Source of the DNA: SXOA01 sp964444865
GTDB taxonomy: Bacteria; Planctomycetota; Planctomycetia; Pirellulales; Pirellulaceae
Assembly: GCA_964444865.1 (NCBI GenBank)
Contig: CAYUJE010000331.1
Location: 1 to 6,859, forward strand
DNA: 6,859 bases
Direction: 5' to 3'
In this document: positions 1 to 6,159 of the stretch, one piece after another
Position numbering within the stretch: position 1 is the stretch's first letter
How the letters are laid out: each line of letters starts with the position of its first letter
The notes under the pieces: model-generated
Seen by the model: only the letters and a program-made list of their open reading frames with translations
The model's database searches: none
Told to the model about the DNA's origin: nothing
Made by a program: the position numbers and the translations under genes

Positions 1-354
1 GGCCGCATGCCCGGCCACATGAACGTGCTGCTGGCCGAAGCCGACATTTCGTATGACAAACTCAAGGACGCCGACGCCATCAATCCCACGCTGGACACGG
101 TCGACGTCGGCATCGTCATCGGTGCCAACGACGTGGTCAACCCGCTAGCCAAAACCGACCCCCAAAGTCCCATCGCCGGAATGCCCATCATCGAAGTCGG
201 CCGCTGCCGCACCGTCATCGTCATCAAGCGATCCCTCAGCCCCGGCTTCGCGGGAATCCCCAACCCCCTCTTCGCTGCCGACAACACCCTGATGTTTTTC
301 GCCGACGGCAAAGACGCGGTCCTGGAAATCGTGAAGGCGATGAAGGAATTGTAA
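1..354 (+). CDS. pntB: NAD(P) transhydrogenase subunit beta, C-terminal part (5' end outside window)
   Basis: This is the last 117 residues of the membrane-bound proton-translocating transhydrogenase beta subunit, which couples hydride transfer between NADH and NADP+ to proton movement. The visible part is the cytoplasmic NADP(H)-binding domain III. The frame is open from base 1 and ends at TAA 352-354. Recognisable family signatures are GRMPGHMNVLLAEA at the very start, GANDVVNP (visible residues 41-48), SPIAGMP, KRS (76-78) and GFAGIPNPLF. These line up with the end of E. coli PntB as I remember it. Full-length PntB is about 460 residues, so roughly three quarters, including the membrane segments, lie upstream of the window. 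The alpha-subunit gene is expected upstream but is not visible. The next gene is convergent, so this is the end of its transcription unit. The internal ATG at position 7 is not a real start, because conserved residues precede it. Confidence 0.95.
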   Translation, partial: GRMPGHMNVLLAEADISYDKLKDADAINPTLDTVDVGIVIGANDVVNPLAKTDPQSPIAGMPIIEVGRCRTVIVIKRSLSPGFAGIPNPLFAADNTLMFFADGKDAVLEIVKAMKEL

Positions 355-467
355 GCGGGTTTTCCTCCATCAGCCAGCCACGCCCGATGTTCGTGGAAGT
401 GATCGTTGCCGCGTTTGGAATACGGTTGTTTGTGGCCAGGGAACACATGTACGCCTGACCGCTTAGC
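355..467. other. Convergent intergenic gap, nothing recognised
   Basis: This gap lies between the stop of the transhydrogenase subunit and the stop of the helicase gene on the other strand. Transcription from both sides must end here or inside the neighbouring genes. I found no strong GC-rich stem followed by a T-run on either strand, and no credible small gene. Confidence 0.5.
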
Positions 468-3008
468 CTACCTCCTTTGCGGCCGCCGCTGCGGTTCGGC
501 CGTGAACGGATCTTCCGGCCAGGAGTGTTTGGGGTAGCGGTTCCGCAAATCCTTGCGGACGAGCGTGTAGGTGTTCGTCCAAAAGCTCCGCAGGTCGTCC
601 GTGACCTGGGCCACGCGCATGTTGGGGGCGAGCAAGTGCATGAGGACCGGGATTTTTCCACCGGCCAGGCGGGGCGTGTCGAGGAGGCCGAAGACTTCTT
701 GAATGCGAACCGCCAGGATCGGCGGGCGGCCGACTTCGTACTGCACCGTGATTTTGCTGCCGCTGGGGACTTCAATTCGCTCCGGAGCCTCGCGCTCCAT
801 GAGTTGCAGTTGCGGGTAGGTGAAGCGGCTCTTGGCGGCGTGGAGCCACGGGGCTTTCCGCAGATCGGCGAACGATCGGCAGCCACTGACGAGCATGGGG
901 AGCAGTTCGCGGAAGCCCTCGTCATTCAGCGGCGGCAAATCCCAGTCCGGTCGCCACGCGGCAAGGCATTGCACGCGTGTGACGAACTGAAGGAAGTCTT
1001 CGTTGTCCTTCGGCAGCACCCGCTCCAGTCGCGCCGCTGCCGCCGAAGCCAGGAGAGTTTCTACTTTCTCCCCCGCCGGCAATGCAGCTTGAGACTCTTC
1101 GAGAAGCAGCCCGTTCCAAGTCAATTGTTTATTGGCAGTGACCGATTCACGCTGCTCATCGAATTCGACGATGGTTTCGGTTTGAAGCAGTTCCGCGCTC
1201 AGCCATTCGCGCCGCACTCCGCTCGCCTGGCGGGCGAGTCCCTCGGCTCCGGCACCATCCACCTGCACGCAGACAAACAGTTCGGATTCAAGCACTGCGG
1301 ACTCATCGGCGAGCCTCACACCCCGGCCGCCGACCATCACGGCCCGCTTGCTTCCGGTTTCGCGGCGGCGAGCGACTCGGTCGGGATAGGCAGCCAGAAG
1401 AGACTTCAGAACGGCTTCATCGGAGGGGGTACGAACAGCGTTTGATTTTTGACTCCTGCTAACTCGTTCCGTCAGCGACAGCAACTGCTCCCGCACTTTG
1501 AAAATCTGCTTCGCCCCCTGGCGGTTGATGTTGCCGAAGGGAGTATCGGCGATGCCCCGATCTTCAAAATCCTGCAGGGCGTGCAAACGGTCGAGCACAT
1601 CGCTTTGGCTGGTGTGACTGGCGGAACGTCTTTGGGGGCCCGCGCTGCGGAAAAAAGGGTCTCGCTCGGAAAGCGTCGCCGCCAGGAGTGCCGTCTCTTC
1701 CGCCGCCCCGAGGCGTCTCCCTTCCACCAGCAGGCGGGCGATTCGCGGGTGAACGGGGAGAGCGGCAAGTTCCTTTCCCAGCGCTGTAATTTTTCCATCA
1801 TGCAGCGCTCCCAGCATCGTCAGCAGGCCTTCGGCCCTTGCGAGTGCGGCTGGCTCGGGAGCATCGAACCAGGGGAAGCCGCGATAGTCCGGCTCAATCC
1901 AGGCCGCGAGTTGCAGAACCGCGCCGGCCAAATCGACACGGTGAATCTCAGGCATTTCGTATTCCGCCCGGTGCCGATGAGCCGCCTCGGGCCAGAGCCG
2001 CAGGCAGATGCCGCTTTGCGTTCGCCCCGCTCGTCCCGCCCGTTGATCGGCGGACGCTCTGGAAATAGGGGAAAGCTCCAGCCGGTCGAGCCCTGTTTGT
2101 TCATCGTGCCGCTGGATGCGGGCGAGGCCGCTATCGACGACGGCGGTTACTCCTTCGATGGTGAGCGATGTTTCAGCGACGTTTGTAGACAGGATTAATT
2201 TCCGCCGCTGGCCCGGCACGAGGACGGCGTCTTGCTGCTCAGCCGGCAAGTCGCCGTAGAGTTCCATCACGGTGAGATTCTGCTCGTCCGCAAATCTTTC
2301 CAAACGGGCCGCCGTCTTGCGAATCTCGCCGACGCCGGGAAGGAATACCAGGATGTCGCCAGGCGAATCGTTGAATACTTGCTCTACGCCTGCCAGAGCC
2401 AACTCCTCGATGGGGCGTTTATCGAGCCCTGGCAGATAGCGAATGGCCACGGGGAACATCCGCCCAGCACTTTCAACGACCGGGCAGCCGCCGAGGTAGA
2501 CCGCGATCGGCTCGGCAGCGAGCGTGGCGGACATGACGAGGACTTTCAAGTCGGGCCGGACCGACTTCTGAATCTGCCGCACCATGCCGAGGGCCAGATC
2601 GCTACTGAGGGACCGCTCATGGAATTCGTCGAAGATGACCGCGGCGATCCCTTCCAGAAACGGCTGCTCGTGGAGCATCCGGAGCAGAATCCCCTCCGTG
2701 ATGACCTCGATCTTCGTCCGCGGACCGGTGCGGGAATCAAACCGAACCTGATAGCCGACCTCTTCCCCCAGTCGCGTCCCCCGCTCGTTCGACATCCTCG
2801 CCGCCGTCGCTCTGGCGGCCACCCGTCGCGGCTGGAGGACAAGAATCTTTCCCTTCTCCGCTAAGCCAACATCCAGCAGGGCCGGCGGCACGCGCGTCGT
2901 CTTCCCCGCCCCTGGCGGCGCACGGAGCACCGCGCAAGAACTCTGCCGGAGCGCAGCCACGACCTGCGGCAGAACCTCATCAATCGGCAGCGGCAGGAGA
3001 GTGGGCAC
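468..3008 (-). CDS. hrpB: ATP-dependent RNA helicase HrpB (DEAH-type)
   Basis: This is an 846-residue superfamily 2 helicase of the HrpB family, expected to hydrolyse ATP and act on RNA in the cytoplasm; the family's cellular role is poorly defined. The core motifs are intact and in order: Walker A APPGAGKTT (30-38), motif Ia LQPRRVAAR (59-67), box II DEFH (127-130, the DEFH variant typical of HrpB), SAT (160-162), LVFLPG (220-225), STNVAETSLTI (274-284) and motif VI QRAGRAGR (322-329). A helical region follows at about 370-460. The HrpB-specific C-terminus ends near RYPKHSWPEDP (824-834). The length matches the family's usual 800-850 residues, so the gene looks complete. The start is GTG at 3008: an in-frame TGA (3020-3018), which is also the stop of the upstream gene, lies only three codons before it. 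Only a weak purine stretch (GAAAG) precedes the start, so translation may be coupled to that gene, nine bases away. Confidence 0.95.
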   Translation of the reverse strand: MPTLLPLPIDEVLPQVVAALRQSSCAVLRAPPGAGKTTRVPPALLDVGLAEKGKILVLQPRRVAARATAARMSNERGTRLGEEVGYQVRFDSRTGPRTKIEVITEGILLRMLHEQPFLEGIAAVIFDEFHERSLSSDLALGMVRQIQKSVRPDLKVLVMSATLAAEPIAVYLGGCPVVESAGRMFPVAIRYLPGLDKRPIEELALAGVEQVFNDSPGDILVFLPGVGEIRKTAARLERFADEQNLTVMELYGDLPAEQQDAVLVPGQRRKLILSTNVAETSLTIEGVTAVVDSGLARIQRHDEQTGLDRLELSPISRASADQRAGRAGRTQSGICLRLWPEAAHRHRAEYEMPEIHRVDLAGAVLQLAAWIEPDYRGFPWFDAPEPAALARAEGLLTMLGALHDGKITALGKELAALPVHPRIARLLVEGRRLGAAEETALLAATLSERDPFFRSAGPQRRSASHTSQSDVLDRLHALQDFEDRGIADTPFGNINRQGAKQIFKVREQLLSLTERVSRSQKSNAVRTPSDEAVLKSLLAAYPDRVARRRETGSKRAVMVGGRGVRLADESAVLESELFVCVQVDGAGAEGLARQASGVRREWLSAELLQTETIVEFDEQRESVTANKQLTWNGLLLEESQAALPAGEKVETLLASAAAARLERVLPKDNEDFLQFVTRVQCLAAWRPDWDLPPLNDEGFRELLPMLVSGCRSFADLRKAPWLHAAKSRFTYPQLQLMEREAPERIEVPSGSKITVQYEVGRPPILAVRIQEVFGLLDTPRLAGGKIPVLMHLLAPNMRVAQVTDDLRSFWTNTYTLVRKDLRNRYPKHSWPEDPFTAEPQRRPQRR

Positions 3009-3017
3009 GCGAGTCTT

Positions 3018-3368
3018 TCAAGGAACTACTTCATGCTCGAGCAAACTTTGAAGTATTTCCTGATTGTTCGGATGGCCACATTCGCACGGCGTGGTGATTT
3101 CTGAAAACTGAAGCGCGAGACACTTGGGGCATCTCCCACAGCATTTGCAATACGGCAGATTGCATTTGAAACAGCGTCGCTCATTGCTGGAATTACCGAA
3201 CCAAGCCGATACCCAATTCTTCGTCGAGGGAGCATTCTCGGTGGTAGCAACATCGCCGTTTCGATTACGGCCGCACCCGATGCAATGACCGCAGCCCGGG
3301 CAAACCGGGCGATTGTATTCTACAACCGCTTCGCAGCCGGGGCAGTAGATGAATGTCGCGGATGACAT
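3018..3368 (-). CDS. Cysteine-rich zinc-ribbon-like protein, function unknown
   Basis: This is a 116-residue protein with 15 cysteines, mostly in CxxC-type pairs: C9/C12, C23/C26, C29/C32, C66/C69, a dense cluster at C74, C76, C77, C80, C83, then C95/C97 with H99. The N-terminal half reads as two zinc-ribbon or rubredoxin-type knuckles (YCPGC, VCPGCGHCIGC) and the C-terminal half as a second metal site (CFKC, CKCCGRCPKC, CECGH). It probably binds two or more zinc ions; a nucleic-acid or protein-binding role is inference. There is no signal peptide or membrane segment. The ATG at 3368 is preceded by AAGGA about eight bases upstream, which supports this start. It sits 17 bases after the toxin-like gene and nine bases before hrpB, in the same frame as hrpB and separated from it by its TGA stop. 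I do not recognise the family. Real-gene status is supported by the regular cysteine spacing, the start signal and the tight packing. Confidence 0.8.
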   Translation of the reverse strand: MSSATFIYCPGCEAVVEYNRPVCPGCGHCIGCGRNRNGDVATTENAPSTKNWVSAWFGNSSNERRCFKCNLPYCKCCGRCPKCLALQFSEITTPCECGHPNNQEILQSLLEHEVVP

Positions 3369-3385
3369 GTATCAGGTCCTTAGCA

Positions 3386-3706
3386 TCAAGCCGGTCTGCT
3401 GAGCCGATAGTCATGCAATGTCACGCGACGGTCATCCTCACTGACCGTGTACATCACCGAAATGGGATCAATCACCAGGTTCCAAAGATTCAGTTCGCGA
3501 TCAATCAGTTTAGGAGCGGCGCTTGCGGGCGGCGCTCTTCTCCCACAGGGATCCAACGCAAGTTTCCCGTCGATCTCGTCCGATGCAGCGGATATTTGGG
3601 CGGCAAAGTCACGACTGAAATGAACGCTGATCGGGTTTGCGTGGGCCTCAAATAAACTCGCCAACTGTGCCGTCGTTTTCTCGTCACAAGTGACGGTGTA
3701 CTTCAT
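3386..3706 (-). CDS. Probable RelE/ParE-fold toxin of a type II toxin-antitoxin pair
   Basis: This is a 106-residue protein whose shape fits the RelE/ParE superfamily: an opening beta strand MKYTVTCDE, helices at about 11-22 and 31-50 ending in IDGKLALDP (45-53), a variable stretch, then two C-terminal strands DPISVMYTVSEDDRRVTLHDYRL (80-102). The pattern ID..LA.DP followed by V.Y.V.EDDR.V matches ParE-like proteins I recall from planctomycetes. RelE members cleave mRNA and ParE members act on gyrase; which applies here cannot be told. The frame is open further upstream to 3844, but I chose ATG 3706 because it starts the family-like strand and overlaps the preceding gene's stop as ATGA (3706-3703), a typical coupled toxin arrangement. 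A short GGAG lies immediately upstream, and AAGGAGG lies 20 bases upstream, too far to serve directly. A proline/alanine-rich insert (RAPPASAAP, 57-65) is unusual. Toxicity is inferred only. Confidence 0.7.
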   Translation of the reverse strand: MKYTVTCDEKTTAQLASLFEAHANPISVHFSRDFAAQISAASDEIDGKLALDPCGRRAPPASAAPKLIDRELNLWNLVIDPISVMYTVSEDDRRVTLHDYRLSRPA

Positions 3707-3993
3707 GCTCCAACCCCCGCACGAACCTCCTTGAGAATTTCGCTTAGGGATCGTCCTGCAGTGCCAAGCGACGCTCGGCGCTTGATGTCCGAGAATTCCG
3801 CGGGGGTGAGAAGGAGCGTCGCTTCTTGGAAAAGATAGCAGCAAACCTTTCCGCTGGAATTTCTAACCTCAATGTAGGCAGCCTGAGATTGTTCCGCACT
3901 CAGATAGAGCACATTTTTGTCAGATTTGCCGCCGGAAGGGAGACTTTCCGGAGTGTCACGGCAAATGCCTGAATTTTCAACGGCATCGATCAT
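3703..3993 (-). CDS. Probable cognate antitoxin (small protein upstream of ParE-like toxin)
   Basis: This is a 96-residue protein directly upstream of, and overlapping by four bases, the ParE-like gene. It has a polar N-terminus (1-27), a central strand-rich part VLYLSAEQSQAAYIEVRN then KVCCYLFQEATLLLTPAEF (49-67), and a charged C-terminal helix RSLSEILKEVRAGVGA (81-96). The central 'LS.EQ...IEV......YLF' run followed by '.L.PAEF' resembles, from memory, small antitoxins paired with ParE-like toxins in planctomycetes. The C-terminal helix would be the toxin-binding part. No classical ribbon-helix-helix or AbrB DNA-binding motif is obvious, so whether it autoregulates is open. The start at ATG 3993 is decided by GGAGG at 4004-4000, six bases away. 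A farther upstream ATG at 4014 lacks such a site. The antitoxin assignment rests mainly on position and gene order. Confidence 0.62.
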   Translation of the reverse strand: MIDAVENSGICRDTPESLPSGGKSDKNVLYLSAEQSQAAYIEVRNSSGKVCCYLFQEATLLLTPAEFSDIKRRASLGTAGRSLSEILKEVRAGVGA

Positions 3994-3999
3994 GGAATT

Positions 4000-4004
4000 C
4001 CTCC
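4000..4004 (-). promoter_or_regulatory. Shine-Dalgarno site of the antitoxin-like gene
   Basis: The minus strand reads GGAGG here, six bases before ATG 3993. This favours that start over the upstream ATG at 4014 and is the strongest ribosome binding site in the minus-strand gene run, fitting high antitoxin translation relative to the overlapping toxin. Confidence 0.7.
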
Positions 4005-4032
4005 GACATTGCATGGCAAGGGAACTAATCTC

Positions 4033-4061
4033 AATTTACGCTCTCGCCAGACTTGCGGCAA
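4033..4061 (-). promoter_or_regulatory. Candidate sigma-70-type promoter for the antitoxin-toxin-zinc ribbon-hrpB run
   Basis: On the minus strand TTGCCG (4061-4056) and TAAATT (4038-4033) are separated by exactly 17 bases; each matches the consensus at four of six positions. Transcription would start near 4026, giving a leader of about 33 bases before ATG 3993. It lies in the 101-base gap downstream of the 77-residue gene, so the run could also be read from that gene's promoter. Planctomycete promoters are not well matched by the E. coli consensus, so this is only a candidate. Confidence 0.35.
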
Positions 4062-4094
4062 CTCGCATGTTGGAAACTGACGAAGTGTTATCCC

Positions 4095-4328
4095 TTACTC
4101 CGGCGAAAAGTCCTTCAGCGACCTTCCCAGTCGTTTCCGTTTGCCCGCGCCGATGGTGGCCGTGTCCGCTCCACCATCTGCCGCGGGGGCTTCCAGCAGG
4201 GACACCAGCCGCTCTTTCCAGGCTTCATCCCCGTGAGGCGAGCCGATTTCTTCCACGGCATCGTTGACTCCGAGGATGACCGACCGCCGCACACCTTCAC
4301 GAATCCATGCGAATAGATTGAATTGCAT
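4095..4328 (-). CDS. Small conserved-looking protein of unknown function
   Basis: This is a 77-residue protein. The N-terminal part MQFNLFAWIREGVRRSVILG forms a likely amphipathic helix with hydrophobic and basic faces, followed by VNDAVEEIGSP, a variable acidic and alanine-rich middle, and a basic C-terminus KRKRLGRSLKDFSPE. I recall similar short proteins with a 'NLF.W.REGV..SV.LGV.DAVE' opening in planctomycetes, but cannot name a family or function. It has no clear signal peptide; the first helix could lie on a membrane surface. The start at ATG 4328 is preceded by an AGAGAGAGAG purine run that could act as a weak ribosome binding site. It diverges from the beta-propeller gene and precedes the antitoxin-like gene by 101 bases on the same strand. 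The open frame, start position and plausible composition support a real gene; the competing plus-strand frames have no matching signals. Confidence 0.62.
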   Translation of the reverse strand: MQFNLFAWIREGVRRSVILGVNDAVEEIGSPHGDEAWKERLVSLLEAPAADGGADTATIGAGKRKRLGRSLKDFSPE

Positions 4329-4460
4329 TGCTTTGCTCTCTCTCTTAGCTACAGGCTGAAAATGCCGGCCGCCTGTCCGGGAAAATGATCGAGCCGGAAT
4401 CTAGAGAGTGAGAGACCGTTCGTCCAGAGAAACTGGCGAAGCGGGGCTGGGTAACGATGA

Positions 4461-4499
4461 ATATCCCTGGCATAAGCTAAACTAGAGGGATATCCCTGG
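4461..4499. repeat. 10-bp direct repeat with an embedded 12-bp palindrome upstream of the beta-propeller gene
   Basis: ATATCCCTGG occurs at 4461-4470 and again at 4490-4499, 29 bases apart. The second copy is part of a perfect palindrome AGGGATATCCCT at 4486-4497. The pair ends 16 bases before the ATG at 4516, within the divergent gap, so it could be an operator for the exported beta-propeller gene. No regulator is visible to pair with it. Confidence 0.4.
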
Positions 4500-4515
4500 A
4501 ACCTGGGTGGAGTTT

Positions 4516-5847
4516 ATGCAAATCCTGCGTTTTATCGCGATTCTAACCCTGGCAGCGCCGTCGCTCGGGATCGCTCCGACTGTCGCGCAAGATTGGCCGC
4601 AGTTTCGCGGGCCCAATGGGGACGGGTGCGCGGTGGCCAAGAATTTGCCGGACCGCTGGGGGGGCTTTGATGGCCCGGCCTGGCAAACCGAAATCCCCGG
4701 CAACGGCTGGTCGTCTCCTGTGGTTGTGAATGGGGGTATCTGGCTGACGAGTGCGCTGCAGTCGGCCCTGGATGAAAAAGGGCGAGAGAAAAAGCTGGCG
4801 GCGAACCCCATTCTGACTCCCGATTTTCAAACGCATGCTTCCGTGACGTTGCTGGCAATTGAAGTCGATGCCCAGAGTGGGAAGACTTTGCGGCAGATCG
4901 AACTCTTCACCGGAGATGACCCCAAACCCATACATGCCCAAAATACATATGCCTCGCCCACCCCCGTGAGTGATGGCGAGCACTTGTTTTGCCACTTCGG
5001 CTCGCTCGGAACGGTCTGCCTGGAAATGAAGAGCGGGAAAGTTTTGTGGAAAAAAGTGCTGGCCATCGACGAAATCACCGGCCCCGGCGGCTCTCCCGTG
5101 CTCTGGAAAGACAAGCTGATTTTTGCCTGCGACGGCACCGACCAGCAGTTTGTGATTGCGCTCGAAAAGTTGACCGGAAAGGAATTGTGGCGCACCAATC
5201 GTCCGACGCTGGAAGCCGAAGACAGCAAGTTGCGCCGCGCGTTCAGCACTCCGCTCGTGATCAAGCATGCGGGCCACGAGCAACTGATTGTTCCCGGAGC
5301 TCAGTGGGTCTGCTCTTATGAGCCGGCGACGGGCAAGGAAATCTGGCGGGCCAATTTCGGGGCGGGACACGCCGTGGTCCCGCGTCCGGTCTTCAAGGAC
5401 GGTCTCGTTTACATCTGCACGGGATTCATGAAGCCGGAGTTGTGGGCCATTAAGGTCGATGGAACCGGTGACGTGACCGATTCCCATGTTGTTTGGACCT
5501 GCGACAAGCAAGTTCCGGAAATTTCGTCCCCCTTGGTGTCAGGGGGCGAAATTTATTTCGTTTCCTCCAAAGGTGTGGCAACTTGTCTCGACGCAAAAAC
5601 CGGCGACGAGGTTTGGCAGCAGCGTTTGGGGGGGAATTTTGCCGCCAGTCCCCTGCTCGCGGATGGAAAGCTCTACTTCACTAGCCAGGAAGGGACCACA
5701 ACGGTTCTCAAACCCGGTCGCAAATACGAGGAGATTTCCCGCAATCAACTTTTCGGGCAAACTTTGGCGTCGCTGGCAATTTCTGGAGACGCAATTCTCA
5801 TTCGGACCCAGTCGCAGTTGTCGTGTATTCGCAATTTAGCGCCGTAA
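4516..5847 (+). CDS. Exported PQQ-like beta-propeller repeat protein
   Basis: This is a 443-residue exported protein of the PQQ-like (WD40-like, quinoprotein-type) beta-propeller group. Residues 1-25 are a signal peptide (MQILRF then a hydrophobic stretch), with cleavage probably near TVAQ/DW. The mature start DWPQFRGPNGDG is a hallmark of a large planctomycete family. Propeller blades are marked by repeated sheet-turn signatures: SGKVLWKK (about 173-180), TGKELWR (220-226), TGKEIWRA (272-279) and TGDEVWQQ (362-369), each followed by a 'SP.L...G..Y' type strand such as SSPLVSGGEIYF. Some relatives act as dehydrogenases using PQQ, while many such planctomycete proteins have no proven cofactor or activity; I see no basis for assigning a substrate. 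A GTG at 4507 would add three residues. I prefer ATG 4516, although its GGAG (4509-4512) is only three bases away. No partner gene is adjacent on the same strand. Confidence 0.9.
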   Translation: MQILRFIAILTLAAPSLGIAPTVAQDWPQFRGPNGDGCAVAKNLPDRWGGFDGPAWQTEIPGNGWSSPVVVNGGIWLTSALQSALDEKGREKKLAANPILTPDFQTHASVTLLAIEVDAQSGKTLRQIELFTGDDPKPIHAQNTYASPTPVSDGEHLFCHFGSLGTVCLEMKSGKVLWKKVLAIDEITGPGGSPVLWKDKLIFACDGTDQQFVIALEKLTGKELWRTNRPTLEAEDSKLRRAFSTPLVIKHAGHEQLIVPGAQWVCSYEPATGKEIWRANFGAGHAVVPRPVFKDGLVYICTGFMKPELWAIKVDGTGDVTDSHVVWTCDKQVPEISSPLVSGGEIYFVSSKGVATCLDAKTGDEVWQQRLGGNFAASPLLADGKLYFTSQEGTTTVLKPGRKYEEISRNQLFGQTLASLAISGDAILIRTQSQLSCIRNLAP

Positions 5848-5892
5848 ATGGAAATGACAACCTATTGCGGTAAGTGCAAGGGAGGTAACAGG

Positions 5893-5997
5893 ATGCAAAG
5901 ATTATTTGCTTCCCTACTCAACGAAATTCCGCTGACAGTTGGAAAAATGGAGAATCTGGTGAAGTCTGGACTGTCTGGCGGGTTGCAAACTCCCTGA
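5893..5997 (+). CDS. Possible 34-residue small protein
   Basis: An ATG at 5893 is preceded by GGAGG at 5881-5885, seven bases away, which is near-ideal spacing. The frame runs 34 codons to TGA 5995-5997. The peptide begins MQRLFASLLNEIPLTVGKM, has a modestly amphipathic first half and ends SGLSGGLQTP. It starts 46 bases after the beta-propeller stop and could be co-transcribed with it. I recognise no family, and a frame this short can arise by chance; the ribosome binding site is the only positive evidence. Confidence 0.3.
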   Translation: MQRLFASLLNEIPLTVGKMENLVKSGLSGGLQTP

Positions 5998-6029
5998 TTC
6001 CGGAGTAATCTTTTGACATTCAGCAAAGT

Positions 6030-6058
6030 TTGCCAATGCCGCAAGGTTTACTTAGAAA
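6030..6058 (+). promoter_or_regulatory. Candidate promoter for the APTQ-repeat gene
   Basis: TTGCCA (6030-6035, five of six consensus positions) and TAGAAA (6053-6058, four of six) are 17 bases apart. Transcription would start near 6065, leaving a leader of about 100 bases before ATG 6167. A perfect TTGACA also occurs at 6013-6018, but has no reasonable -10 partner at 16-18 bases. Confidence 0.35.
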
Positions 6059-6093
6059 AAAAGGAACTGCGGAAAGGCAACAGGCGGAGAGCA

Positions 6094-6113
6094 ACGGTGG
6101 CAAGGTGCCCCGT
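6094..6113 (+). other. Leader hairpin upstream of the APTQ-repeat gene
   Basis: ACGG(T)GGCA at 6094-6102 pairs with TGCCCCGT at 6106-6113, giving eight base pairs with one bulged T and an AGG loop. A second, weaker pairing, AAGAC (6115-6119) with GTCTT (6137-6141), runs directly into TTTATTTT, like a small attenuator or simply a U-rich ribosome standby region. The AGGAGG of the following gene lies at 6154-6159. The hairpin is directly visible; a regulatory role is inference. Confidence 0.4.
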
Positions 6114-6153
6114 CAAGACTTACAACGTCGTGGACCGTCTTTTTATTTTCTTC

Positions 6154-6159
6154 AGGAGG
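6154..6159 (+). promoter_or_regulatory. Strong Shine-Dalgarno site of the APTQ-repeat gene
   Basis: AGGAGG lies seven bases before ATG 6167. It is the best ribosome binding site in the window, fixes the start of the small exported protein and suggests strong expression. Confidence 0.75.

Noticed and set aside
477..1445. Long plus-strand open frame of 322 codons inside the helicase gene, and another at 1449-2198
   Set aside because: They lie opposite hrpB, whose motifs are intact through the whole stretch; their composition is typical of antisense frames in GC-rich DNA and they show no domain or start signals.
3386..3844. Longer version of the toxin-like gene starting at 3844
   Set aside because: The extra 46 residues overlap the antitoxin-like gene almost halfway and do not resemble the family; the ATG at 3706 gives a normal ParE-size protein and an ATGA overlap.
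3917..4267. Plus-strand frame of 116 codons across the antitoxin start and the 77-residue gene
   Set aside because: It has no ribosome binding site and runs antisense to two minus-strand genes with better start evidence or composition.
4351..4376. Inverted repeat ACAGGC/GCCTGT in the divergent gap
   Set aside because: Only six base pairs with a 14-base loop; too weak to call a regulatory structure.
4543..5511. Minus-strand open frame of 322 codons opposite the beta-propeller gene
   Set aside because: The plus-strand frame carries a signal peptide and propeller repeats; the antisense frame has no recognisable features.
6013..6018. Perfect TTGACA -35 hexamer
   Set aside because: No acceptable -10 hexamer lies 16-18 bases downstream; the pair at 6030-6058 fits better.
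5862..6044. Minus-strand frame of 60 codons in the intergenic region
   Set aside because: No ribosome binding site at its start and no recognisable composition; probably chance.
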